From UBA4744 sp963707435 (GTDB lineage Bacteria > Actinomycetota > Acidimicrobiia > Spongiisociales > UBA4744): DNA of 64,000 bases. The position numbers and the translations under genes were made by a program. Under the pieces are notes generated by a model. That model was not told the origin of the DNA and made no database searches. It saw only the letters and a list, made by a program, of their open reading frames with translations. The stretch is from NCBI GenBank assembly GCA_963707435.1, contig CAVPPF010000005.1, forward strand, positions 620,001 through 684,000, in the 5' to 3' direction. Positions 53,048 through 60,248 of this stretch are shown here, piece by piece; position 1 is the first letter of the stretch, and every line of letters begins with the position of its first letter.

Positions 53048-54178
53048 TCAGGCGGTGTCTTCGAAAGGATCGGGGATCGGTTTGCGTTCCTCCTGGATTC
53101 GCCGGTTGAGATCCTGAAGGCGCTCACTGGCCACGTAGTAGCGGCCGCGCCGATCTCCAACGGCTCGGAGCAGTCCGACGTCGACGAGCTTCTTCAGGTC
53201 GGAGGTGGCAACCCGTTCGCTCACGTCGGCGTAATCGATGTGATCCGGTCGACGGACTCGCAGGCCCACGGCGGCGTTGTAGAGAGATCCCATGGTCCGT
53301 TCATCCAGGCCGGCCGGGCGCCGTTCGCCGTCGATGGCCTCCCAGAGTCGTTCCGACTCCCGAATCCGGCGACCCAGAGTATGAGCCTGCCGGTAGTGAG
53401 CGACCAGCACGAACCGGATCCAGGGACGAGCATCCCGAGCTGGGTTCCATTTCCCGCCCCCCACCTCAGCAAGCACGTCGTAGTAGGCGGGGGTGTTGCG
53501 GCCGAGGTATTCCTCGATACTGGAGAACTGGGGAGCGAGAATCCGCTCGCGGGCAAGCACCAACGTCTGCAAGGCCCGCGCCATCCGCCCGTTGCCGTCT
53601 TTGAAGGGATGGACCATCACCAAATTGAGGTGCGCCATCGCCGCTCGGATCATTGTCGGGTGGGCCCCGGCAGCCCCGTTGAGTTCGACGACCATTTCCT
53701 CGATCAGGGCCGGCACCTCGTCCGGATCGGGACCCTCATAGACCACCTCCCGCTCACCAGTACTCCATACGAACACGGCACCAGGCCGGTACAGGCCGGG
53801 CATCGCGGTCAGATCGTGCCGCATCATCATAAAATGCAGGCTCCGGACCAAAGCCTCGCTGTACGCGAAATGAGGGTCGTCGGCGAGCTGGATGACGTAC
53901 GTCATCGCATCCCAGTAGTTGTGCACCGCGTCCCAGTCCTCGTCAGTCGCCTCCAGCGGTACCCCCCCGTCAATCGCGGCGGCGGCGTCATCGAGGCTCA
54001 CGTTGTGGCCCTCGATGGAATTGGAAGCTTGTACGTTGCGAGCGAAGGCCGTTCGCCGCAGCGGGCCGTACCACCGGCGCGGCTCACGGAGCATGAAACG
54101 CAGCCGGTCCCGCGTTTCATCGATCGAGGCAATCACCTCGAGCTCAAGGTCATTGAGCGATGGCGTAGAGAACAACAT
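53048..54178 (-). CDS. Fic-family protein (predicted AMP transferase) with C-terminal winged helix
   Basis: A 376-residue protein. The Fic core has HPFKDGNGRMARAL (HPFxDGNGR; catalytic His), preceded by MMRHDLTAMPGLYRPGAVFV. The N-terminal SNSIEGHN contains the (S/T)xxxE(G/N) inhibitory motif, placing it in class II, auto-inhibited Fic enzymes. The C-terminal part (DVSERVATSDLKKLVDVGLLRAVGDRRGRYYVASERL) is a winged helix. Fic enzymes AMPylate or otherwise modify proteins. No anti-Fic partner is adjacent, as expected when the inhibitor helix is internal. It is the first gene inside attL. Confidence 0.92.
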   Translation of the reverse strand: MLFSTPSLNDLELEVIASIDETRDRLRFMLREPRRWYGPLRRTAFARNVQASNSIEGHNVSLDDAAAAIDGGVPLEATDEDWDAVHNYWDAMTYVIQLADDPHFAYSEALVRSLHFMMMRHDLTAMPGLYRPGAVFVWSTGEREVVYEGPDPDEVPALIEEMVVELNGAAGAHPTMIRAAMAHLNLVMVHPFKDGNGRMARALQTLVLARERILAPQFSSIEEYLGRNTPAYYDVLAEVGGGKWNPARDARPWIRFVLVAHYRQAHTLGRRIRESERLWEAIDGERRPAGLDERTMGSLYNAAVGLRVRRPDHIDYADVSERVATSDLKKLVDVGLLRAVGDRRGRYYVASERLQDLNRRIQEERKPIPDPFEDTA

Positions 54179-54400
54179 AACTGTAATTCACTTACTTAGA
54201 GAACACATGCACATATTAGGCGCTCGGACTTCTCTTTGTAAGAGCATTGGGCTAGGTCTGACACGCACGCCGACGTGCCGATCCAGGACACTCGCCGGAA
54301 TGCTCGTCATGACGCCCGATTTGGTGATATGGGGTGATCGGCATGGACTTGATCGCCGGAAGGTATTCAACTCTCGAGGCAAACGGCCGATATCCCGGTT

Positions 54401-54844
54401 GTGCGCTTCTTCCGTGTCCCGGTGGTCGACTTCCAGGAAGGTCTATTGCCCCTTGTGTGCGTATACGGCGGGTCAGAGGTCAACGAGCTTCGACCGGTTC
54501 GCGCCTACGGAAGTACCGGATTGCGGCCAACAACTGCGGGGTTCCTCCCGGTCAGCGAACCCGGGCTCCGGGAACGCAAGCGGCGGCAACGACGTACCGA
54601 CGCAAGTGTCATCGTCGTCTTGCTGGCCACAGTGGCGTTCCTCGACGCGTGGACTTCTCTATTCGCCGCGTTCTTCGCAGCGGCTGTCTTTGCTCAGGGC
54701 AACGTGATGCGTGGACTCCGGGTTAACAGCCGTGGACAGGTTTCCATCTATCGCCCTCATCCCAAGTTCATCGCAGCCTGGAAAGAACAATCGGCCAATC
54801 GCCCCCAACAGGAGGGTGCTGAATCGGAGACGCCTTCCACCTAG
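54401..54844 (+). CDS. Hypothetical membrane protein in the tRNA island
   Basis: A 147-residue frame with one hydrophobic segment (SVIVVLLATVAFLDAWTSLFAAFFAAAVFA, about 68-98) flanked by a basic stretch (RERKRRQRRTD). No domain recognised. GTG 54401 is the most upstream usable start, but it has no ribosome site, and two overlapping frames on the same strand are also open, so the gene is not certain. Confidence 0.45.
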   Translation: MRFFRVPVVDFQEGLLPLVCVYGGSEVNELRPVRAYGSTGLRPTTAGFLPVSEPGLRERKRRQRRTDASVIVVLLATVAFLDAWTSLFAAFFAAAVFAQGNVMRGLRVNSRGQVSIYRPHPKFIAAWKEQSANRPQQEGAESETPST

Positions 54845-54894
54845 GGCGCAAGAGGAGACGTGAGCAGCATGTAAGAGTCGATTCCCTCGGAGAA

Positions 54895-54985
54895 CCGAGC
54901 GCATTCGTGCCGATAGCGGACGGGTCGGGGGTAGGTGCGTTACTGCTCGGATAATGTTGTTCTGGGACGCCGGGCTGGTTCGCAA
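54895..54985. repeat. Island intergenic repeat, copy 1
   Basis: Begins CCGAGCGCATTCGTGCCGAT and ends near GGCTGGTTCGCA; similar to copies at 55746 and 56404. Lies in the 308-bp gap 54845-55153, which otherwise shows no gene. Confidence 0.55.
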
Positions 54986-55153
54986 TCGGTTGGGCATGCC
55001 AGTCTGGATGATTCGTTGGTGTTCTCTTCCAACTGGGTGCAGGCTCCGTCGACTGCAGACGTAGCGATGACCGTGTGTTCGTGTCGGCGGGATTCTCCGA
55101 TATCCACAGGGGGATTCACCGCCGGTGGCCCACCCCGCCGGGACCGTTCGTGG

Positions 55154-55555
55154 TCAGTAGGCGTCTCGTTTGCGCATATCTTTCAGCTTGATCAGGTTTC
55201 GCTCGACTACCTTTTTGAGGTCGTCGAGCGTCATCACGAATGGCTCCACGGTGCTCGGGTAGAGTTCCAGCGCGCTCTCGACATCTCCGGTGATCTCGAA
55301 CAGCTCATCGCTCTGGGTCGGTCCGCCTAGTTGTAGTTCCTTGAACGGGCCGTACAGCTCCTCCCCGGTGATCTCACCGCGGTGGAAGAGTTCCAACAAG
55401 GCCACCATCTCCGTCATGAACGTTTCCCGAGCTTCCTTCACGGCAGCGTCGCGGGGTTCTCCATGCCACTTCACCAGTTCGGCGGGAGAAATCTCTCCCC
55501 GTCGCCGCTGTTCGAGTTTGGCGAGCATCTCTTCTCTTGTTCGTCCTTGGTCCAT
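55154..55555 (-). CDS. Hypothetical protein in the tRNA island
   Basis: A 133-residue soluble, charged and mostly helical protein (MLAKLEQRRRGEISPAELVK, MVALLELFHRGEITGEELYG). It has two halves with similar RRGEIS and RGEIT segments, perhaps an internal duplication. The C-terminus is basic (ERNLIKLKDMRKRDAY). No family recognised. The start is followed by a charged helix. Confidence 0.6.
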   Translation of the reverse strand: MDQGRTREEMLAKLEQRRRGEISPAELVKWHGEPRDAAVKEARETFMTEMVALLELFHRGEITGEELYGPFKELQLGGPTQSDELFEITGDVESALELYPSTVEPFVMTLDDLKKVVERNLIKLKDMRKRDAY

Positions 55556-55745
55556 CGGTTTTCCTAGTTATCCACCGGTGTTCCACGATACGTCCCCAGT
55601 CCCGAGGAAGCCACGATTATTGCGCGGTCGAAGAGCCAAGCCCCACCCGGAATCCAGCAGATGATTGCCACTCCATGCTCACCATCCGTGCGAACTGTCA
55701 GGCTCTATGTGCGGTCACGCCGGGTGGTCGACTAGTACTTGGAGA

Positions 55746-55820
55746 CCCGAGCGCATCAGTGCCGGTATGCGCGGTTCGAGGAAACGGGCGATATGGCGCC
55801 TGATCTGACGATCTGGGCGG
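55746..55820. repeat. Island intergenic repeat, copy 2
   Basis: Begins CCCGAGCGCATCAGTGCCGG and continues to GATCTGACGATCTGGGCGG, sharing the GATCTGGGCG end with copy 3. It lies in the 336-bp gap 55556-55891, where no gene is seen. Confidence 0.55.
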
Positions 55821-55891
55821 CCTCGATGGCAGACCTTGGTTGCTTCGGATGGCGGAACACAGAAGAAGCCGGCGGAGGGCGCCTTGGCTGG

Positions 55892-56278
55892 TCAACCTTG
55901 GCTGTCGGTGATCAGCCTGGCACGAATCTGAGCGATTTCTTTCTCCAGCGCCGGAAGATCGGCCGCCTCATCGATACGCCGGTTGAACCCTTCGGTCTGT
56001 TTCCCGGGGATCCCAATACCGCCCACGCTTCCGTCCTGCCAAGATGGGTCAATCCGTTGACCCAGAAGGGCGTCCCGGCGCTGTTCGAGCTGCTCCAAGT
56101 AGCGATGCAGAGTCGACTCTGTGGTTGTCTCCTGGCCGGCAGCTGCTGCGGCTGCCTGAAGAGCGAGCAATCGCTCTCTCAGTTCGACCCGTTCCCCAAA
56201 CGCATCGGCTGGGACCTCCCTAAGACTCTTTTTCACGCTGAGGATCTCGTCGAGAATCTTTCCCAAGTCGTCCGCCAT
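55892..56278 (-). CDS. Hypothetical coiled-coil protein in the tRNA island
   Basis: A 128-residue protein with long charged helices (GKILDEILSVKKSLREVPAD; ERVELRERLLALQ; HRYLEQLEQRRDALLGQRID) and a C-terminal helix ADLPALEKEIAQIRARL. No enzymatic motif. A structural or adaptor role is possible. ATG 56278 follows AGGAGGTG in a suitable position. Confidence 0.62.
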   Translation of the reverse strand: MADDLGKILDEILSVKKSLREVPADAFGERVELRERLLALQAAAAAAGQETTTESTLHRYLEQLEQRRDALLGQRIDPSWQDGSVGGIGIPGKQTEGFNRRIDEAADLPALEKEIAQIRARLITDSQG

Positions 56279-56403
56279 CGGGCACCTCCTGTTGCTTTCA
56301 ACCTACATCCTTAATCGTCTGCGCACCGCCCAACATGCAGCAGAGGCACAACGTCCACCGCCACAATCAGTGTTCGTCGGCCGCTCGCAGAGTCCGGACG
56401 ACC

Positions 56404-56505
56404 CGAGCGCGTAGGTGCCGATCGGGAGCGGGGGGACGAAAGGTGCGTTGTCGCTACCGAACAGGGCGATCTGGGCGACGTGGCGGTTTTCAGGCTGGTT
56501 CGCGA
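56404..56505. repeat. Island intergenic repeat, copy 3
   Basis: Begins CCGAGCGCGTAGGTGCCGAT and contains AAGGTGCGTT, GATCTGGGCG and CAGGCTGGTTCGCGA, aligned with copy 1 over about 90 bp. It sits in the 304-bp gap 56279-56582. No gene is otherwise seen there. Confidence 0.55.
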
Positions 56506-56582
56506 CAGAGGTAGCGAGCGGCGGCGATGCGAAGGTCGGCGCCTGATCCGCCTGCGCTACCTTCCTCTCCGGGTGCCGCCTG

Positions 56583-57338
56583 TCAACTCGGCGGGTCGGT
56601 GACCAGCGCCAAGTCGGTGATGTGATAGCGGAAGAACTCGCCTTCGCTCCACCGGTCGGTGCCGTAGTGCCAGCCGAGCCTGCCGGAGTCGGGGACGGTA
56701 GCACCGTCGAAGGTTGCGTGGCTGGTGAATTCGCCTCCAAAAGGGTGGAGACCGAAGGTGCCGGTGCCGTCGGGGTCACCCCACCGGTCGAGAACGACGG
56801 ATTGGATGTACCCGTCCGGGCTGAGCCGGTAGTTGACGTGCACGGGTTTGTCCTCGATGTGGTAGCGGGCGCTGAGGTGGGTGTCGTCGTCGGCTGCCCA
56901 TTCAACATCGAAGCGTGGCAGTAGCGCACATGGTATCCATACGCCTTCGGCGGCTGCCCGTTCGGCCGCGCTCCGTGAGACGTCGGGCCCCTCGGTGTGC
57001 ATTACTCGGACGAGACCGGCCAGCTTCCAGTCCATTTCGCCGTGTCCCTGGGCGTAGTGGTCGGATCCGCTGATGATCCCGGCGGCGCGGGCCGCCCAGA
57101 TGAACCCCAGGTGGGGGGTGAGCACCTCACGCGCCCGGAACGGGAGCCACCGTCCGATCTTGATGCGGCCCCGCATGCGTATCCGTGTCGTGCGGGCAAG
57201 TGGACTCCCGGGAGCGATCGCGGTTCGGAGATAGCGTTGCACCGGTTCTGGGAGCCCCTCCAGCTCGGCCTCTGTGAACTGACCCACCGCGCCCTGCGTG
57301 AGCGTGCTCTCGATCTGGGCGAGCCTGTCCCGGGTCAT
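56583..57338 (-). CDS. DUF6544/DUF6920-like protein
   Basis: A 251-residue protein with LEGLPEPVQRYLRTAI, RMRGRIKIG, WAARAAGIISGSDHYAQGHGEMDWKLAGLVRV and WIPCALLPRFDVEWAAD, the pattern of a family I recall as DUF6544 (or DUF6920), which looks like a lipoprotein-carrier or START-like beta fold. No signal peptide is present with the ATG at 57338, chosen because GGAG lies about 9 bases upstream; GTG 57353 is an alternative. Function unknown. Confidence 0.65.
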   Translation of the reverse strand: MTRDRLAQIESTLTQGAVGQFTEAELEGLPEPVQRYLRTAIAPGSPLARTTRIRMRGRIKIGRWLPFRAREVLTPHLGFIWAARAAGIISGSDHYAQGHGEMDWKLAGLVRVMHTEGPDVSRSAAERAAAEGVWIPCALLPRFDVEWAADDDTHLSARYHIEDKPVHVNYRLSPDGYIQSVVLDRWGDPDGTGTFGLHPFGGEFTSHATFDGATVPDSGRLGWHYGTDRWSEGEFFRYHITDLALVTDPPS

Positions 57339-57353
57339 CGGGTCTCGCTCCAC

Positions 57354-57669
57354 TCCTCGAAGCGTAGGCCTACGGAGGCAGCACGGGTCACCCAGATACC
57401 TCTTGCCGAGTCCACTTTCAGCAGTCCTGCTCGTGGCGTTCTCTTTGCTATTGCCGACATGACCAAATTCTCCGTCTGATGTCGAGAGCTTCGTGCATCG
57501 CCGACGTTACCGAGTGACATCGCCCTCCAGAAATCGCCGACCCTCGTGATCCACCCAGCCGTTAGGAAGCCACGCAGAATCACGCTGACATCGCCCTTCT
57601 CAGAGGCATCAAACGCATCCGCTATCCGGCAATCTGCGCCAGCAAGACATTATCTGGGAGCACGCCCGG
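57354..57669. other. Gap between DUF6544-like and SEC-C genes
   Basis: 316 bp; I see no gene, RNA or strong repeat in it. Confidence 0.5.
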
Positions 57670-58176
57670 CTACCGGCCGGGCAGGCCATGGCAGTGCTTG
57701 TACTTGAGACCCGAACCGCACGGGCATCGCTCGTTGCGCCCGACCTTGGTCGGCACCGCTCGAGATTGAGCAGACATATTTCCGCTGAGCTCGCCTCGCT
57801 GCTCGCTGGCAGCGAGCTCGCCCTCCCACCTGCGGAGACGCTCGCTCCACGCTCGGAGCCGTTCCTCGACCGCCGTCGCGTCCAACTCGCGGCGGGCGAC
57901 CTGATCCTGGCGTCTGGCCAGCTCCTCTTCAGCCTTTTCGGCGAACACCGGCGACGGACCACCGGCGGAATCGCCGAACACGCTCACCAACTCCCGGTCG
58001 ATCATGGCGGCGATGGCACGACCCATCGAGATGCCGGCTGAGTCGCAGTAGCGCTTCCACGTCGACCACGTGGACGCCGTCACCGGCACGCGGACCATTC
58101 GGTACGTCTCGCTCTGTCCAAGACCGGAGAGCAGCTTGCGGTCGATCCTGGCCAACATGCCACGTTCGAGATCCAT
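57670..58176 (-). CDS. SEC-C metal-binding motif protein
   Basis: A 168-residue protein. The C-terminus VGRNERCPCGSGLKYKHCHG is the SEC-C zinc motif (CxCx8CH) found at the end of SecA and of many stand-alone proteins. The centre is a long charged coiled coil (EKAEEELARRQDQVARREL). The N-terminus has RMVRVPVTASTWSTWKRYCD, resembling a ribbon-helix-helix or MobC-like DNA-binding strand, so a plasmid- or island-maintenance role is possible (inference). The start codon is 12 bp from an 18-bp perfect palindrome. Confidence 0.75.
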   Translation of the reverse strand: MDLERGMLARIDRKLLSGLGQSETYRMVRVPVTASTWSTWKRYCDSAGISMGRAIAAMIDRELVSVFGDSAGGPSPVFAEKAEEELARRQDQVARRELDATAVEERLRAWSERLRRWEGELAASEQRGELSGNMSAQSRAVPTKVGRNERCPCGSGLKYKHCHGLPGR

Positions 58177-58187
58177 TACCGTCTCCT

Positions 58188-58205
58188 GTGTCTACATGTA
58201 GACAC
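58188..58205. promoter_or_regulatory. 18-bp perfect palindrome upstream of the SEC-C gene
   Basis: GTGTCTACATGTAGACAC is its own reverse complement and lies 12 bp before the SEC-C start; GCAAC-TT-GTTGC follows at 58208-58219. It is well placed for an operator, perhaps of the SEC-C protein's own N-terminal domain. Confidence 0.6.
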
Positions 58206-58234
58206 CCAGCAACTTGTTGCAGGTGCGTGTGGTG

Positions 58235-58712
58235 TTGACAGGGTGCTGTGCGCGATGCGCGTGTGCGATCGGATGCGCGTGGAGCGACGTACTGGTCGTC
58301 TGGTCCGCAAGTCTGTTCCGCTGAATCTCATGCTTCGCATGCATCTGAGTTCGCTTGTCTGATCGGGCAGAAGGTCGTCGGGCTTCATCGAGACCACGGT
58401 CTCTCTTTGGGCCCGAATGAGTTTGGGTGCCGCGACAGCCGGGACGCCCAGCCATTGCAATAGCCGACGCCAAGCTGCCGACGACGGGCATGCGTCCGCT
58501 CGTTTGAACCGGTAGTTGGCAGCCGCTCGAGGTCGACCACTGGTTCCATAGCCGCTAGAAGACCCCTTGACCCTGTCAGCAGAGTGTCAAGCACCCTGTC
58601 AACGCCAATCGCCATGCGCTGGATTGGCGAGTTGACAGCTACCGGAATATGGAGCCCTGACCAGGCGAAACAGGGGAAATGGCAACGAAATGACATCGGG
58701 ATGACAGGGTGC
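58235..58712. repeat. TTGACAGGGTGCT repeats before the integrase gene
   Basis: TTGACAGGGTGCT at 58235-58247, its exact inverse AGCACCCTGTCAA at 58590-58602, a partial TGACAGGGTGC at 58702-58712 and a related GACCCTGTCA at 58569-58578. CGCCAATC/GATTGGCG arms at 58603-58610 and 58622-58629 form a stem. They lie in the 593-bp non-coding stretch 58177-58769, which has no other feature, and could be integrase arm-type sites or a regulator's operators. Confidence 0.55.
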
Positions 58713-58769
58713 CATCACATCCTTGGAGGTGGCCTCACTAGGCCAGTCGCCGGATGATGGATCGAACGC

Positions 58770-59909
58770 ATGGCCCATATCGAGAAACGGCCCGATCGCC
58801 GCAAAGCGTGGCGGGTCCGTTACCGCGATCCGCTGGGTCGGGAGCGGTCGAGGAGCTTCGCCCGTAAGGCGGACGCCGACCGGTTCATGGCCACTGTCCA
58901 AGCCGACCTCATCCGGGGTGATTGGACCGACCCGCGGCTATCGAAGATCACGGTCGAGGACTGGGCCGAACGGTGGCTTCGAACCAAGTCGCACCTCAAA
59001 CCCAAGACCTTGGCCGGCTACCGATCGAACCTCCAGGCGCATGTCATTCCCGCATTCGGTGGGTACCAGCTGCGACATGTCGACCGGATGGCCGTCGAGG
59101 ATTGGGTGGCGGACCTGCAGGCATCCGGTCTCGGACCCTCCGGGATACGCCAGGCACGCCAGGTGTTGAACAGCATGCTCACGCTGGCCGTGGACGCCGG
59201 CTACCTCCCATCCAACCCGGTTGACGGGGTGCGGACTCCTCGGCAACCCGAACCGTCGATGCTGTTCCTCGATGCCGATCAAGTGGAGCGGCTCGCCACG
59301 TCGATCCATGAGCCCTATGGCACCCTCGTCTATCTGCTCGCCTACGGCGGACTCCGCTGGGGAGAGGCGGCCGCCCTCAGGCGTGGAAGATGTGATCTCG
59401 TCCAGTCCCGGATCGAGGTCGCCGAGTCGGTATCCGAAGCCGGAGGCGAGCTTCATTTCGGCCCCACCAAGAACCATCGAAGCCGGATAGTCGGCATCCC
59501 CGGGTTCCTTCGCGACCTCCTCAGCGAACACCTCGACCAACACGTGCCCGACGAAACCGACGCACTGGTGTTCACCTCACCGCTCGGTGCGCCACTTCGC
59601 AACAGCAACTTCCGGCGGCAGGTCTGGTACACAGCCGTCGAGCGGGCCGAACTCCCGCAAGGCCTCAGGATCCACGATCTCCGCCACACCTGCGCGAGCC
59701 TCCTCATCGCCGCCGGTGCCAACCCCAAAGCCGTCCAGGTCCACCTCGGCCACTCGTCCATCTCGGTGACCATGGACCGCTACACCCACCTGTTCCCATC
59801 CGATGTGGACGACCTCGTTAGACGGCTCACTGACATCCGGGCTCGAAGTCTCGCGGCCCAGCCGCGGCCCAGAGACCGGTCACGCGGAATAGAACTCGGT
59901 GGGAGATGA
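58770..59909 (+). CDS. int: Tyrosine site-specific recombinase (integrase)
   Basis: A 379-residue phage-type integrase. The N-terminal arm-binding domain is AWRVRYRDPLGRERSRSFARKADADRFM. A SAM-like core-binding domain (about 60-150) has WLRTKSHLKPKTLAGYRSNL. The catalytic domain has AYGGLRWGEAAAL (Arg I), TKNHRSR (Lys), IHDLRHTCASLL (HxxR), LGHSS (His) and MDRYTHLFP (Tyr). All catalytic residues are present, so the enzyme is probably functional. It reads towards the tRNA-Arg gene, ending 32 bp before the attR repeat. Confidence 0.94.
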   Translation: MAHIEKRPDRRKAWRVRYRDPLGRERSRSFARKADADRFMATVQADLIRGDWTDPRLSKITVEDWAERWLRTKSHLKPKTLAGYRSNLQAHVIPAFGGYQLRHVDRMAVEDWVADLQASGLGPSGIRQARQVLNSMLTLAVDAGYLPSNPVDGVRTPRQPEPSMLFLDADQVERLATSIHEPYGTLVYLLAYGGLRWGEAAALRRGRCDLVQSRIEVAESVSEAGGELHFGPTKNHRSRIVGIPGFLRDLLSEHLDQHVPDETDALVFTSPLGAPLRNSNFRRQVWYTAVERAELPQGLRIHDLRHTCASLLIAAGANPKAVQVHLGHSSISVTMDRYTHLFPSDVDDLVRRLTDIRARSLAAQPRPRDRSRGIELGGR

Positions 59910-59912
59910 CGA

Positions 59913-59936
59913 AAGCCCCTGCAAACACAGGGGCTT
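59913..59936 (-). terminator. Terminator downstream of tRNA-Arg
   Basis: Arms AAGCCCCTG and CAGGGGCTT (9 bp, perfect) with a CAAACA loop, 7 bp past the tRNA 3' end. On the minus strand it is followed by TTTCGTC. It can also stop integrase transcripts. Confidence 0.7.
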
Positions 59937-59940
59937 CACT

Positions 59941-60017
<77 letters not shown>

Positions 60018-60086
60018 ACAACTCCCGGATTCAGGAGCTTGCCCGGTAAAGGTAGTCGACCCCGGCCCAAAGGAAAACCCAACACC

Positions 60087-60114
60087 TTGACCACCGGGCG
60101 ACCGGGGGTATGCT
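60087..60114 (+). promoter_or_regulatory. Promoter of the metH riboswitch transcript
   Basis: TTGACC (60087-60092) and TATGCT (60109-60114) with a 16-base spacer. The predicted start is near 60121, exactly where the riboswitch begins. Confidence 0.65.
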
Positions 60115-60121
60115 TCTGCGC

Positions 60122-60208
60122 ACTCATCTTGAGCGGTGGAGGGACAGGCCCGATGAAACCGCGGCAACCGATCCTCCGGATCAAGGTGCCAAGGCCTGAT
60201 CGATGAGG
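60122..60208 (+). ncRNA. SAM-I (S-box) riboswitch
   Basis: The core is near consensus: GGTGGAGGGACAGGCCCGAT (60135-60154), GAAACCGCGGCAACC next to it, then AAGGTGCCAAGGCC (60183-60196). P1 is CTCATC (60123-60128) with GATGAG (60202-60207), and P3 is GATCCTCCGGATC (60170-60182). SAM-I aptamers bind S-adenosylmethionine and repress methionine genes. metH follows directly. Confidence 0.93.
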
Positions 60209-60217
60209 TGGCGGATA

Positions 60218-60246
60218 CGCTCCTCTTCGATCCATGACAAGGAGCG
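60218..60246 (+). promoter_or_regulatory. Shine-Dalgarno sequestering stem of the metH riboswitch
   Basis: CGCTCCT (60218-60224) is perfectly complementary to AGGAGCG (60240-60246), which contains the metH ribosome site, with a 15-base loop. It lies 10 bases past P1 and has no T-tract, so control at translation start rather than termination is indicated (inference). Confidence 0.6.
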
Positions 60247-60248
60247 GC

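Noticed and set aside
56303..56929. A 208-codon minus-strand frame rich in Thr/Pro/Ser
   Set aside because: Overlaps the better-supported DUF6544-like gene in another frame and the island repeat.
58235..58712. CRISPR or plasmid iteron array
   Set aside because: Copies are few, in both orientations and irregularly spaced; kept only as a repeat cluster.
60122..60208. SAM-IV riboswitch, the form common in actinobacteria
   Set aside because: The core GGTGGAGGGACAGGCCCGAT and AAGGTGCCAA with a simple P1-P4 layout match SAM-I.
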